Origin: Desmonostoc muscorum LEGE 12446
GTDB taxonomy: Bacteria; Cyanobacteriota; Cyanobacteriia; Cyanobacteriales; Nostocaceae
Direction: 5' to 3'
NCBI RefSeq assembly: GCF_015207005.2
Contig: NZ_JADEXS020000001.1
Span: 2,418,001 to 2,482,000 of the forward strand
DNA: 64,000 nucleotides
Part shown: positions 17,171-26,765 of the stretch, piece by piece
How the letters are laid out: each line of letters begins with the position of its first letter
Numbering within the stretch: position 1 is the stretch's first letter
Position numbers and translations under genes: made by a program
Notes under the pieces: model-generated
What the model saw: the letters and a program-made list of their open reading frames with translations, nothing else
Databases searched by the model: none
Told to the model about the DNA's origin: nothing

Positions 17171-17845
17171 ATGCATGACACATTAAGACTTGATGAAGTT
17201 GTAGAATTTGCAGAGAACCCAGAACCGCGTTGTCCGTGCGTCCTCTTACTAGATACATCTGGCTCGATGCAAGGAGATCCGATTGAGGCTTTAAATCAGG
17301 GTTTACTAAGCTTAAAGGATGAATTAGTCAAAAATTCCTTGGCAGCCAGACGGGTGGAAGTGGCGATCGTCACTTTTGACAGTAATATCAATGTAGTACA
17401 AGACTTTGTAACCGCCGATCAATTCAATCCGCCGATTTTGACAGCCCAAGGATTGACGACGATGGGTGCAGGAATTCATAAAGCTTTGGACATCATTCAA
17501 GAGAGAAAGTCTCAGTATCGTGCCAATGGGATTGCTTACTATCGTCCTTGGGTATTTATGATTACCGATGGAGAGCCACAAGGTGAGTTAGATCATATTG
17601 TAGAACAAGCATCGCAGCGTTTACAAGGAGATGAAGCGAATAAACGAGTAGCATTTTTTACTGTTGGTGTGGAAAATGCGAATATGACCCGCTTAAATCA
17701 AATAGGTGTGCGTACTCCGCTGAAACTCAAAGGGCTAAACTTTATCGAGATGTTTGTTTGGCTCTCAGCTAGTATGTCAGCTGTTTCGCATTCCCAGGTG
17801 GATGAACAGGTAGCACTACCGCCGATTGGTTGGGGGACTGTTTAA
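17171..17845 (+). CDS. VWA domain protein, TerY-like
   Basis: I prefer the ATG at 17171 (MHDTLRLDEVVEFAENPEPRC, 224 residues), which matches the conserved N-terminus better than an upstream TTG at 17144. The MIDAS metal site is DTSGSMQG (D28, S30, S32), with further VWA motifs at TTMGAGI and FMITDGEPQG. It is the first gene of a VWA/PP2C/kinase triad (36-bp gap to the next), an arrangement described for TerY-linked stress-signalling systems. The VWA protein is probably a phosphorylation-controlled adaptor. Confidence 0.87.
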   Translation: MHDTLRLDEVVEFAENPEPRCPCVLLLDTSGSMQGDPIEALNQGLLSLKDELVKNSLAARRVEVAIVTFDSNINVVQDFVTADQFNPPILTAQGLTTMGAGIHKALDIIQERKSQYRANGIAYYRPWVFMITDGEPQGELDHIVEQASQRLQGDEANKRVAFFTVGVENANMTRLNQIGVRTPLKLKGLNFIEMFVWLSASMSAVSHSQVDEQVALPPIGWGTV

Positions 17846-17881
17846 TTAAAAGATGGCAGCTAGCTGTTGGAAGAAAATCTT

Positions 17882-18664
17882 ATGAACCTATCAAAACAGA
17901 TTGCTCAATGGCGGATTGTGGCTGCGTCAGTATGTGGTACAAGTCACTTAAGAAACAAACAGTTATGTCAGGATGCTCATCACTGGCAGATATTGTCAGA
18001 TAACGTTTTAGTGGCAGCGGCGGCAGATGGCGCGGGTTCTGCAAGTCTTGGGAAAGTGGGAGCGATGATTGCTGTGGAGACAGCGATTGAAAACATTTCT
18101 AGTCAAGGACTAACCCGAAGTACTTTGACTAATGATGCTTATGTGCGATCGCTCTTAAATGATGCCATGCTAGCTGCCAAAAAAGCTGTAGAAGATGAAG
18201 CTGTTGCTTGTGAAAAACAACTCCAAGACTTAGCAACTACTTTAATTGTTATGGTTGCCACACCAAATGTTGTGGCTGTAGCACAAATCGGTGATGGTTT
18301 GGCTGTGGCCAAAGACCAGATGGGCAACCTCTTAGCACTCACTATGCCTGACAGTGGCGAATACATCAACGAAACCACCTTTTTGACTTCGCCTACTGCT
18401 TTAGATACAGCACAGATGAGATTATGGCGTACAGACATAGTAAATGTTGGTATAATTACTGACGGGCTACAAATGCTGGCTTTAAATATGGTTGTTGGGG
18501 AACCTCATAAACCGTTCTTTTTGCCGCTGTTTGAATTTGTAGCCAATGCTGAGGATAAGACAGCAGCAAAAGAGCAGTTAGTAAAATTTTTGCGTTCAGA
18601 GCGGATCACCCAACGCACTGATGATGATTTAACACTGATAATAGCTGCATTCAACAACTCATAA
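17882..18664 (+). CDS. PP2C-type protein phosphatase
   Basis: From ATG 17882 (MNLSKQIAQWRIVAASVCG, 260 residues), with GGAAGAA about 9 bp upstream. An in-frame TTG at 17867 is less likely. PP2C signatures include CQDAHHWQIL, AAADGAGSASLGKVGA (metal-binding Asp), ATTLIVMVATPNVVAVAQIGDGLAV and RTDDDLTLIIAAF. It should dephosphorylate targets of the kinase encoded next. Middle gene of the triad. Confidence 0.87.
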   Translation: MNLSKQIAQWRIVAASVCGTSHLRNKQLCQDAHHWQILSDNVLVAAAADGAGSASLGKVGAMIAVETAIENISSQGLTRSTLTNDAYVRSLLNDAMLAAKKAVEDEAVACEKQLQDLATTLIVMVATPNVVAVAQIGDGLAVAKDQMGNLLALTMPDSGEYINETTFLTSPTALDTAQMRLWRTDIVNVGIITDGLQMLALNMVVGEPHKPFFLPLFEFVANAEDKTAAKEQLVKFLRSERITQRTDDDLTLIIAAFNNS

Positions 18665-18724
18665 GCATTAACTTTACTTTAAAAGTTTGACATTTTAAAT
18701 ACTCCCGTTAGCGGTAATTTGACT

Positions 18725-20890
18725 ATGCAGGTACTACGTTGTTCCCCGAAAAAAGAAATCCTCAGCCTCAATATGAGTTTGGGGCGTGGCGGTGAAGCTT
18801 GTGTTTATGCACTGCCATCCGATGGCAACTTGGTGGCCAAAATATACCACAAGCCAACCACTGCCCATGCTGAAAAACTCCAAGCGATGCTGGCTAACCC
18901 GCCGGAAAACCCCACAGCTAATTTGGGGCATATTTCCATCGCTTGGCCAGAGGATTTATTGCGGGCGGCAGATGGTAGCAATGGTATCCTGGGGTTTTTA
19001 ATGCCACGCATTCAGGGAATGCGTCCAATCATTGACTTTTATAACCCCAGAACCCGCCGCCAACACTGCCCCTTATTCAACTATCAGTACCTGCTCCGCA
19101 CGGCTCGTAATTTGGCGGCGGCTTTTGCTGCTTTGCACGCCAGTGGATATTGCATTGGCGATGTGAATGAGTCAAACATCCTCGTCAGTGACACAGCATT
19201 GGTGACCTTGATAGACACTGACTCTTTCCAAGTACGTAACCCAGACACCAACGTTGTTTACCGTTGCCCAGTGGGTAAACCAGAGTTTACTCCTCCAGAA
19301 CTCCAAAATAAAACTTTTGCGGAACACGATCGCGAAATTTCTCACGACTTATTTGGGTTAGCAGTACTGGTATTTCAACTATTGATGGAAGGTACGCACC
19401 CATTTTCGGGGATTTTTCAAGGCGCCATCGAGCCGCCACCCTACGAAGCACGTATCGCATCCGGTCATTTCACTTACAGCCAAAAACGACGCGTACCTTA
19501 CCTACCTACACCCATCGCCCCTCCTTGGGAAATTCTTCATCCCAGCTTACAAGAACTATTTGTGCGTTGTTTTGAAGACGGTCACAACAACCCACAGCTG
19601 CGTCCTAGCGCCCAAACTTGGCTTTCAGCAATAGCCGAAGCCGAAGATTCCCTGATTACCTGCACTACTAATCCCCAACATCGCTACAACAACCACCTAA
19701 ATATTTGTCCCTGGTGTGAACGTAGCGTGCGATTAGGTGGACGCGACCCATTCCCATCACATCGAGCAATAGAAGCCAGAGAACACCTACAACCGCGACT
19801 CAAACCGAAAAAGCGTTACACCCAAACACCGCGTTTGCCGCAACGAGTCATGTCATCGCATTTAGCGAATTGGCAATCAGGAATTACTCCAAGCAGTTCA
19901 CCTTATAGACGTTCCAAAAAGTCAAATTTGTACCCGATTGGTTTTTGCTTGTTGGGTTTAGTTTTATTGGGATCTGCGGACTTAATGATTAAATTTACTG
20001 AGCCGTTAGTTTCTCACAATGCTTACACTCAACAAACATTGAAATCTGGTCAGACAATTAATAAACTCAGCTTTGCAGACTACTATCAGCAAGGTCATAG
20101 TGCTTACAAACAGCGAGACTATGAAAAAGCAGTTGCAAATTATAGCCAAGCCATTGAACAAGAACCATCACATGCCAGAGCGATTGTAAATCGTGGCAAT
20201 GCTCGTTATAACTTGAAAGATTATGAAGGGGCTGTTGTAGATTACAGCCAAGCCCTGAAAATCAAGCCCAATGAAATTAAAGCTCTAGTGAATCGGGGAA
20301 ATGCCCGGTTTATGCTCGCCGAATATAGCAACGATCCCGATACAGAATATAATCTAGCCCTCGCTGATTATAATCGCGCTATTGGTCTCGATCCCAATGA
20401 AATCGAAGCTTATATTAGACGCGGAATTGTCCGCGCCCAAATGGCTAAATATAGCGGCGAATCTCAACAAGTTTACAGAAGAGCGATCGCAGATTTTACT
20501 CAGGCGATAAAAATGAATTTATCCAAAGCTGAAGCTTATTTTCAGCGCGGTGTTGTCTACTATCAAATTGCCCAATATAGTAGCAATTATGAGCAAGAAT
20601 ATAGTCAAGCGATCGCTGACTTTAACCACGCATTAACCATCAGCCCCAGACTAGCAAAAGCCTTTCTCAAACGAGGCATGGTTCGTTATGAACTAGCACA
20701 ATATGGTGGTAGTGAATCTAACCAAAACCAAACGAAGGCGATCGCAGATTTACAGACAGCCGCTAAAATCTTTCTTGAGCAAGATGATATGGATAATTAT
20801 CAGCAAGCACTCAGTAACATGTGTGTAGTTGTCGAAAACAAATGTGACCCTTTATTCCAAGGCTCAAGTAGTACGGAAAAAATCAACTAA
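18725..20890 (+). CDS. atypical Ser/Thr kinase with TPR repeats
   Basis: From ATG 18725, 721 residues. The kinase domain has a glycine loop GRGGEACVY (about 20-28), K39, and a catalytic loop GYCIGDVNESNILV in which the usual HRD is IGD (D146, N151 kept). The DFG position reads DTDSF (about 164-168). A zinc-ribbon-like CTTNPQHRYNNHLNICPWC follows near 313-333, then one membrane segment near 397-420 (IGFCLLGLVLLGSADLMI), then five or more TPR units. The lysine and both key aspartates are kept, so activity is plausible. It completes the VWA/PP2C/kinase triad; the membrane segment would anchor the kinase with the TPRs across the membrane or in the periplasm. Confidence 0.87.
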   Translation: MQVLRCSPKKEILSLNMSLGRGGEACVYALPSDGNLVAKIYHKPTTAHAEKLQAMLANPPENPTANLGHISIAWPEDLLRAADGSNGILGFLMPRIQGMRPIIDFYNPRTRRQHCPLFNYQYLLRTARNLAAAFAALHASGYCIGDVNESNILVSDTALVTLIDTDSFQVRNPDTNVVYRCPVGKPEFTPPELQNKTFAEHDREISHDLFGLAVLVFQLLMEGTHPFSGIFQGAIEPPPYEARIASGHFTYSQKRRVPYLPTPIAPPWEILHPSLQELFVRCFEDGHNNPQLRPSAQTWLSAIAEAEDSLITCTTNPQHRYNNHLNICPWCERSVRLGGRDPFPSHRAIEAREHLQPRLKPKKRYTQTPRLPQRVMSSHLANWQSGITPSSSPYRRSKKSNLYPIGFCLLGLVLLGSADLMIKFTEPLVSHNAYTQQTLKSGQTINKLSFADYYQQGHSAYKQRDYEKAVANYSQAIEQEPSHARAIVNRGNARYNLKDYEGAVVDYSQALKIKPNEIKALVNRGNARFMLAEYSNDPDTEYNLALADYNRAIGLDPNEIEAYIRRGIVRAQMAKYSGESQQVYRRAIADFTQAIKMNLSKAEAYFQRGVVYYQIAQYSSNYEQEYSQAIADFNHALTISPRLAKAFLKRGMVRYELAQYGGSESNQNQTKAIADLQTAAKIFLEQDDMDNYQQALSNMCVVVENKCDPLFQGSSSTEKIN

Positions 20891-20916
20891 AAACAAGTAA
20901 GTAATTAAACCATAGG

Positions 20917-20944
20917 GTAGGGGCGCACAGCTGTCCGCCCCTAC
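20917..20944. repeat. palindrome, GTAGGGGCGCACAG type
   Basis: Arms of 14 bases with a single mismatch (CTGTCC instead of CTGTGC). About 25 bp after the kinase gene, so possibly its terminator. Confidence 0.7.
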
Positions 20945-20965
20945 AAAGGATTGTGGTTCAAAGAT

Positions 20966-21145
20966 AGGACTTACGCACACTTTACGAATTCTTCTCTACG
21001 AGACGCTTCGCGTTGGCGGAAGCCTCTCGTAGAGAAGGCGTCTTGGTGAAGCAGTCCGGTCTTGGGGGTTTCCCCCATGAGGAACTGCTGAACCCGAAAG
21101 GTGGTTTGATAAATTAAGCTTTTTGGCAATTTTTGCGTAAGTCCT
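20966..21145. mobile_element. MITE-like element with AGGACTTACGCA ends
   Basis: 180 bp bounded by perfect 12-bp inverted repeats AGGACTTACGCA / TGCGTAAGTCCT. The interior has a hairpin (TCTCTACGAGACGC...CTCTCGTAGAGA) and GGGGGTTTCCCCC. No coding frame and no clear target duplication. Ends of this sequence are common in cyanobacterial miniature elements (from memory). Confidence 0.7.
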
Positions 21146-21364
21146 GAAATAGATGAAAACGGCTGTAATGCCTACGCAAAAAATAAAAGCGGATTATAGT
21201 TATAGGAATTAGACCATTTGTAGAGACGCGATGAATCGCGTCTTCTTCACCCAAGAATGTGTTGCAATCATTAATTGAATTGGTATTATTTTATATCTAA
21301 CATTTTTATTTAATTGAATAATTTATTTAAAAAAAATCAAGAGTAATTTTATACTTGTCTGATT

Positions 21365-21428
21365 GATTCTGAATTCTGAATTCTGAATTCTGAATTCTGA
21401 CTCCTGAATTCTGACTCCTGAATTCTGC
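21365..21428. repeat. heptanucleotide tandem repeat (TGAATTC type)
   Basis: Consecutive TGAATTC units followed by TGACTCC variants. This is the short tandemly repeated class typical of Nostocales. Similar tracts: 26528-26579, 33580-33640, 36607-36639, 37385-37450, 46500-46553, 60516-60630, 60702-60740. Confidence 0.85.
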
Positions 21429-21621
21429 TATCTAGATATTCATAGAGCTTTTATATAGAAAAGATTTTAATTTATATCTCCTTCATAATTTTGCCAAAAA
21501 ATACAGTTAGATTATTGACTGAGAAAAATAAATCAGAAATAAATTTTTCTCCATATGTAAGTGCATCCTCTTCATGTCAGTAAAGACAAATAATATCCCT
21601 ACAAATCTCCGAGGTAATTGC

Positions 21622-22395
21622 ATGAAAGCGGTGATTTTAGCCGGAGGGCTTGGTACACGCCTCAGTGAAGAAACTAGTATCAGACCCAAGCCGATGGTTG
21701 AGATTGGTGGTAAGCCAATTCTGTGGCACATAATGAAAACTTACTCTGCCCACGGCATTAATGACTTCATCATTTGTTGTGGTTACAAAGGTTACATAAT
21801 TAAAGAGTATTTTGCTAACTACTTTTTACACATGTCAGATGTAACCTTTGACATGCGATTTAACCAGATGAATGTCCATTCTGGATATGCTGAACCCTGG
21901 CGTGTCACCCTAGTAAATACGGGCGACCATACAATGACAGGTGGGCGCTTAAAACGAATCAGCGAACATGTTGGAAATGACACTTTTTGTTTCACTTATG
22001 GTGATGGTGTCAGTGATATTAATATCACCGAACTAGTTAAATTTCACAAAGAACAAAACAGCTTAGCAACACTCACAGCCGTGCAACCAGCAGGACGTTT
22101 TGGTGCTATTTCCTTAGGATATGAGCAAACTAAAATCACCAACTTTCGGGAAAAACCTGAAGGCGATGGCGCTTGGATTAATGGTGGTTATTTTGTGTTA
22201 GAACCAGAAGTGATAAACTTGATTGCTGATGATTCTACCGTGTGGGAGCAAGAGCCATTAGAAAAGCTAGCTTCTATGGAACAGCTATCAGCTTTCAAGC
22301 ACTATGGTTTTTGGCAACCGATGGATACTTTACGCGATAAAAACCACCTAGAGGGGCTATGGAACAGCAGTCAGGCTCCTTGGAAGGTATGGTAG
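21622..22395 (+). CDS. rfbF: glucose-1-phosphate cytidylyltransferase
   Basis: Makes CDP-glucose from glucose-1-phosphate and CTP. The start is the ATG at 21622 (MKAVILAGGLGTRLSEETSIRPKPMVEIGGKPILWHIMK), preceded by GAGG; an in-frame ATG 48 bases upstream adds unrelated residues. 257 residues, the normal length. The nucleotidyltransferase motif GGLGTRL..RPKPM, TYGDGVSDI and INGGYFVLEPEV are present. First gene of the polysaccharide cluster; it feeds sugar modification by the SDR and methyltransferase genes downstream. Confidence 0.93.
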   Translation: MKAVILAGGLGTRLSEETSIRPKPMVEIGGKPILWHIMKTYSAHGINDFIICCGYKGYIIKEYFANYFLHMSDVTFDMRFNQMNVHSGYAEPWRVTLVNTGDHTMTGGRLKRISEHVGNDTFCFTYGDGVSDINITELVKFHKEQNSLATLTAVQPAGRFGAISLGYEQTKITNFREKPEGDGAWINGGYFVLEPEVINLIADDSTVWEQEPLEKLASMEQLSAFKHYGFWQPMDTLRDKNHLEGLWNSSQAPWKVW

Positions 22396-22490
22396 GGAGT
22401 GGGGAGTGGGGAGTGGGGAGATGAGGGAGATGAGGGAGATGAGGGAGATGAGGGAGACGCGGGGACGCGGGGACGCGGGGAATAAGCAAT
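22396..22490. repeat. GGGAGTG / GGGAGAT / GACGCGGG tandem tracts
   Basis: Three adjacent short tandem tracts directly after the cytidylyltransferase stop: GGGAGTGG, then GAGATGAGG units, then GACGCGGG units. Frames on both strands here are artefacts. Some further repeat sequence runs to about 22570. Confidence 0.8.
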
Positions 22491-22619
22491 GCCCAATACT
22501 TCGACTTCTCTCCGAGACGCTACGCGTAGCTTGCTTCCCCCCAGGGGTACGCTCAGTACAAGTGCCCCATGCCCAATGCCAAATAAGTTTATAGTGTAAT
22601 TTGAAGTACGATAATACTA

Positions 22620-23834
22620 ATGTATGATTTTGCAATTATAGGTGGGGGAATAGTTGGACTCTCTACGGCGCTGGCTTTAGGAAAACGCTATCCCAATGCA
22701 CGTATTTTAGTACTAGAAAAAGAGAGTCAATGGGCATTTCACCAAACCGGCAATAATAGCGGGGTGATTCATTCTGGTATTTATTACAAGCCAGGAAGTT
22801 TCAAGGCTAAATTTTGTCGTGATGGTTCTCGGTCAATGGTAGATTTCTGTCAAGAACATGGAATTGACCACGAAGTTTGTGGTAAAGTAATTGTTGCGAC
22901 TGAAGAACAAGAGCTACCACGCTTAGAAAGTCTCTACCAACGCGGCTTAGAAAACGACATACAAGTCCAGAGAATTAGCCCCGAAGAAGTCAAGGAAATT
23001 GAACCTCATGTTAGTTGTGTAGGTGGAATTCGGGTATTTTCAACTGGTATTGTTAACTACAAGCAAGTTTGTTTGAAATATGCCCAGCTGATTCAACAGC
23101 AGGGGGGAGATTTACACCTGAATACAAAAGTACTGAAAATCTTGCCAAGGGCTAAAAATCAGGTACTAGAAACAAACAAAGGTAGCTTTGAAACCAAGTT
23201 TGTAATTAATTGTAGTGGATTGCATAGCGATCGCACTGCGAAATTAGGTCAAGTTGAACCCCAAGCCAAAATTGTCCCATTCCGGGGAGAATACTACGAA
23301 CTCACACCAGAAAAACGCTATCTAGTCAAGACTTTAATTTATCCAGTACCCAACCCAGATTTTCCCTTCCTGGGCGTCCACTTTACCCGGATGATTGATG
23401 GTAGCGTTCATGCAGGGCCAAACGCGGTTTTGTCTTTCAAACGCGAAGGTTACAAAAAAACCGACTTTGACCTCGGCGATTTTCTGGAAGTCATCACTTA
23501 TCCTGGTTTCTGGAAATTGGCAGCCAAACACGCTGATGAAGGCATCCAAGAAATTATTCGCTCCTTTAGTAAAGCAGCCTTCGTTAAAAGTTTGCAAAAA
23601 CTAATTCCCGAAGTCCAAGCAGAAGATTTAGTTCCCACCCATGCTGGAGTCCGCGCCCAAGCTTTAATGAACGATGGCAAGCTTGTAGACGACTTTTTGA
23701 TTGTTTCCGGTCAAAACTCCATCCATGTTTGCAATGCTCCTTCTCCTGCTGCAACTTCTTCTCTAGAAATTGGCAAAGCAATTGTGGCGCAAATTCCCCA
23801 ACTCTCGCATCTAGATAGTGTAGTAACTGCATAG
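22620..23834 (+). CDS. lhgO: L-2-hydroxyglutarate oxidase-like FAD enzyme
   Basis: 404 residues, usual length. FAD-binding DFAIIGGGIVGLSTALAL at the N-terminus, then HQTGNNSGVIHSGIYYKPGS, the signature of LhgO, and a C-terminal VPTHAGVRAQAL plus HVCNAPSPAATSSLEIGKAI. LhgO oxidises L-2-hydroxyglutarate to 2-oxoglutarate. Its place in a polysaccharide cluster is odd, and a sugar-acid substrate is possible. Same strand as its neighbours, separated from them by repeats. Confidence 0.87.
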   Translation: MYDFAIIGGGIVGLSTALALGKRYPNARILVLEKESQWAFHQTGNNSGVIHSGIYYKPGSFKAKFCRDGSRSMVDFCQEHGIDHEVCGKVIVATEEQELPRLESLYQRGLENDIQVQRISPEEVKEIEPHVSCVGGIRVFSTGIVNYKQVCLKYAQLIQQQGGDLHLNTKVLKILPRAKNQVLETNKGSFETKFVINCSGLHSDRTAKLGQVEPQAKIVPFRGEYYELTPEKRYLVKTLIYPVPNPDFPFLGVHFTRMIDGSVHAGPNAVLSFKREGYKKTDFDLGDFLEVITYPGFWKLAAKHADEGIQEIIRSFSKAAFVKSLQKLIPEVQAEDLVPTHAGVRAQALMNDGKLVDDFLIVSGQNSIHVCNAPSPAATSSLEIGKAIVAQIPQLSHLDSVVTA

Positions 23835-23901
23835 ATGGCATACTTGCTTGCACTTTGAAGGATGAATCTTGTGGGGTCAATAAAAGAATCGGGTTTTTAA
23901 G

Positions 23902-23924
23902 CCTCTCTCCTACAAGGAGAGAGG
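23902..23924. repeat. CCTCTCTCC hairpin repeat
   Basis: CCTCTCTCCTACAAGGAGAGAGG, a perfect short hairpin 67 bp after the FAD-enzyme gene. Possible terminator or repeat remnant. Confidence 0.5.
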
Positions 23925-24022
23925 TTTGGAGAGAAGTCAAATTCCAGCTATCGAACTCACGTTAAGTACGTAATGACTGTGAAGCGAGTCATATAGCGGT
24001 TGTCTTTTGGATGCAACACGCT

Positions 24023-24050
24023 GTAGGGGCGCACAGCTGTGCGCCCCTAC
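24023..24050. repeat. perfect palindrome, GTAGGGGCGCACAG type
   Basis: Two 14-base arms (GTAGGGGCGCACAG and complement) with no loop. A partial arm GCGCCCCTAC follows at about 24056-24065. It lies 61 bp upstream of the next gene. Confidence 0.8.
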
Positions 24051-24111
24051 AAAATGCGCCCCTACGAAACGAAATCGAATTTAACTCTTCAATACAAAGG
24101 CATTAACCACA

Positions 24112-25137
24112 ATGAAAATATTAGTAACTGGCACAGAAGGCTATCTGGGTTCATTATTGCCATCTCTGTTAATCGAACGGGGACATGAAGTTATCGGTCT
24201 AGATACTGGTTTCTATAAAGTTGGTTGGCTGTACAACGGTACTGATGTCACACCCAAAACCCTCAACAAAGATATCCGCAACATCACCCCTGATGATTTG
24301 GAAGGTGTAGAAGCAATTGTTCACATGGCGGAACTCTCCAACGACCCAGCTGGACAATTGGCACCGAATATTACCTACGAAATTAATCATATAGGTTCAG
24401 TTCGTCTGGCTACCTTGGCTAAGGCTATGGGTGTCCGTCGTTTTGTGTATATGTCTTCGTGCAGTGTCTACGGTGTTGCTACCGAAGATGATGTCACAGA
24501 AGAATCTCCAGTTAATCCCCAAACAGCCTACGCAGAGTGTAAAACCCTTGTAGAGAGAGATGTTAGACCATTAGCTGATGATGACTTCTCACCCACCTTT
24601 ATGCGGAATGCAACTGCTTTTGGTGCTTCTCCCAGGATGCGCTTTGATATTGTTTTAAACAACTTGGCAGGGTTGGCTTGGACTAGCAAACAAATCAAAA
24701 TGACCAGTGATGGTACACCTTGGCGTCCATTAGTCCATGCATTGGATATTTGCAAAGCAATAGTCTGCGCCTTAGAAGCACCACGGGATATTGTACATAA
24801 CCAAGTCTTCAATGTAGGAGATACAGCGAACAATTATCGGGTTAAAGAAATCGCTGAAATTATTGCTGATATTTTCCCAGATTGTAAATTGTTCTTTGGC
24901 AACAACGGCGCAGATAACCGCAGCTATCGGGTATCCTTCGATAAAATCAACACAATTCTACCTGGATTTAAGTGTGATTGGAATGCTCGACTTGGTGCCC
25001 AGCAACTACTTAATTTATTCAATCAAATCGATATGGCTGAAGATACTTTCTTGTTTAGGGGATTTACCCGTTTAAAACAGCTAGAATATCTGATTCGTAC
25101 TGAGCAAATTGACAAAGATTTTTTCTGGAATAAATAG
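24112..25137 (+). CDS. NAD-dependent epimerase/dehydratase (extended SDR)
   Basis: 341 residues. The nucleotide-binding motif is TGTEGYLG (residues 6-13), SSCSVYG lies near 115-121, and the YxxxK pair is Y140/K144. Probably acts on an NDP-sugar (CDP- or dTDP-linked) made by the upstream cytidylyltransferase; the exact reaction is unknown. It precedes a sugar C-methyltransferase, a pairing typical of deoxy/branched-sugar routes. Confidence 0.87.
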   Translation: MKILVTGTEGYLGSLLPSLLIERGHEVIGLDTGFYKVGWLYNGTDVTPKTLNKDIRNITPDDLEGVEAIVHMAELSNDPAGQLAPNITYEINHIGSVRLATLAKAMGVRRFVYMSSCSVYGVATEDDVTEESPVNPQTAYAECKTLVERDVRPLADDDFSPTFMRNATAFGASPRMRFDIVLNNLAGLAWTSKQIKMTSDGTPWRPLVHALDICKAIVCALEAPRDIVHNQVFNVGDTANNYRVKEIAEIIADIFPDCKLFFGNNGADNRSYRVSFDKINTILPGFKCDWNARLGAQQLLNLFNQIDMAEDTFLFRGFTRLKQLEYLIRTEQIDKDFFWNK

Positions 25138-25248
25138 AAAGTGTTTGTAGTTTGTGCTTCAGCACTCAAGTGCAAACTACAAACATATATTCTTGATTAT
25201 GACTGATTTCACCTAGCAATTTATTCACTATTAATAGGGCTTGAAATT

Positions 25249-26517
25249 ATGGCGATCGCCAAATGTCGTTTCAGTGGTCAACCTTTACGCCAAACCTTTA
25301 TTGATTTGGGCATGTCACCTTTAGCCAATGCTTATCTGAGACCAGAGCAGCTAAATAATGCCGAAAAATTTTATCCTCTCCACGCTTATATTTCTGAAGA
25401 TACTCTCTTAGTTCAATTAGAACAATTTGAAACTCCAGATCAAATTTTTAGTGACTATGCTTACTTTTCTTCCTATTCAGCAAGTTGGCTAAAACACGCC
25501 AAAACTTACACCGATATGATGGTAGAAAAGTTTAACTTTAATCATCATACCCAAGTTATTGAAATTGCCAGCAACGACGGCTACTTACTGCAATATTTTT
25601 TAGAGAAAGGTATCCCAGTTTTAGGAATAGAACCAGCAGCGAATATAGCCAAAGTTGCTCAAGATAGGGGTATTCCCAGTATTAACAAGTTTTTTGGAAT
25701 TGAAACTGCCAAAGAACTGGTTATGCAAGGAAAACTCGCTGACCTTTTGATAGGTAACAATGTTTTAGCTCATGTGCCAGATTTAAATGATTTCATCGCC
25801 GGGATGAAAGCCATCCTCAAATCAAATGGCATCTTGACGATGGAATTTCCCCATATTTTGCAACTCATTGAACAAAACCAATTTGATACTATTTATCACG
25901 AGCATTTTTCTTACTTCTCATTCCTCACAATCCAAAAAATCTTTGCAGCACACAACTTGCAAATTTTTGACGTGGAGGAATTACCAACTCATGGCGGTTC
26001 CTTGAGAATTTATGCCAGACATGACTATGCTGATTATCCTAGCATTCGGGAACGAGTTAGGCATTTGAAAGAAAAAGAAATCGCTGCTGGACTACATCGA
26101 ATAGAAACTTACGTCACATTTGGAGAAAAAGTTAAAGCAACAAAGCACAAGCTATTAAGTTTTCTCTTGACAGCTAAAGCAGAAGGTAAATCAATAGCTG
26201 GTTATGGCGCACCTGCTAAAGGTAATACTTTGCTCAATTACTGTGGTATTGGTAAAGATTTTCTCGATTACACAGTAGATTGCAATCCCTACAAACAAGG
26301 TTTGTTTTTACCTGGAACTCATATCCCTATCTTCCATCCGGATAAAATTCGTGAAACTCAACCAGATTATGTACTAATTTTACCTTGGAATCTCAAAGAA
26401 GAAATTATGGAACAAATGGCATTTATTGGCCAATGGGGTGGACAATTTGTAGTGCCAATTCCTGAAGTAAAAATTTATCCCTGTCCTGTTCCTGATAGGC
26501 TTTTAATAGCGTTGTAA
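25249..26517 (+). CDS. sugar C-methyltransferase-like protein
   Basis: 422 residues in the three-part layout of NDP-sugar C-methyltransferases. The N-terminal region KCRFSGQPLRQTFIDLGMSPLANAYL corresponds to the zinc-binding part but shows only one of the usual cysteines there. Next comes a SAM-binding domain VIEIASNDGYLLQYF...VLGIEPAANIA, then a C-terminal domain with GYGAPAKGNTLLNYCGI and VDCNPYKQGLFLPGTHIPI. Likely methylates a ketosugar made by the SDR upstream. A weaker zinc site may be a real departure. Confidence 0.83.
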   Translation: MAIAKCRFSGQPLRQTFIDLGMSPLANAYLRPEQLNNAEKFYPLHAYISEDTLLVQLEQFETPDQIFSDYAYFSSYSASWLKHAKTYTDMMVEKFNFNHHTQVIEIASNDGYLLQYFLEKGIPVLGIEPAANIAKVAQDRGIPSINKFFGIETAKELVMQGKLADLLIGNNVLAHVPDLNDFIAGMKAILKSNGILTMEFPHILQLIEQNQFDTIYHEHFSYFSFLTIQKIFAAHNLQIFDVEELPTHGGSLRIYARHDYADYPSIRERVRHLKEKEIAAGLHRIETYVTFGEKVKATKHKLLSFLLTAKAEGKSIAGYGAPAKGNTLLNYCGIGKDFLDYTVDCNPYKQGLFLPGTHIPIFHPDKIRETQPDYVLILPWNLKEEIMEQMAFIGQWGGQFVVPIPEVKIYPCPVPDRLLIAL

Positions 26518-26527
26518 TTACTAAATA

Positions 26528-26579
26528 ACAGAATTCAGGAGTCAGAATTAAGAATTCAGAATTGAGAATTCAGAATTAA
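26528..26579. repeat. heptanucleotide repeat tract
   Basis: CAGAATT/CAGGAGT units between the methyltransferase and the next glycosyltransferase; the remainder of the 250-bp gap shows nothing else. Confidence 0.7.
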
Positions 26580-26765
26580 CTAGTGTGGCTAAGCATCGGC
26601 AACAGTTAGAATCATTAAATTTTCTCTATGATAAGCTACACCAATAATTTAGTGTGTTGTTTCACCACTGACTCCTGAATTACTTCTTGTTCAAAGGCAT
26701 ATTTGCCATAAAAATATTTGGCATCCAACCACCAATAAACTATTTACAAATTTCATTACTCTACT

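Larger units (their letters stand above)
20891..21621. other. repeat-rich stretch before the polysaccharide cluster
   Basis: About 730 bp with a palindrome (20917-20944), an inverted-repeat element (20966-21145) and TGAATTC heptamer repeats (21365-21428). The promoter of the polysaccharide cluster probably lies in the AT-rich part after 21430. No gene seen. Confidence 0.6.
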
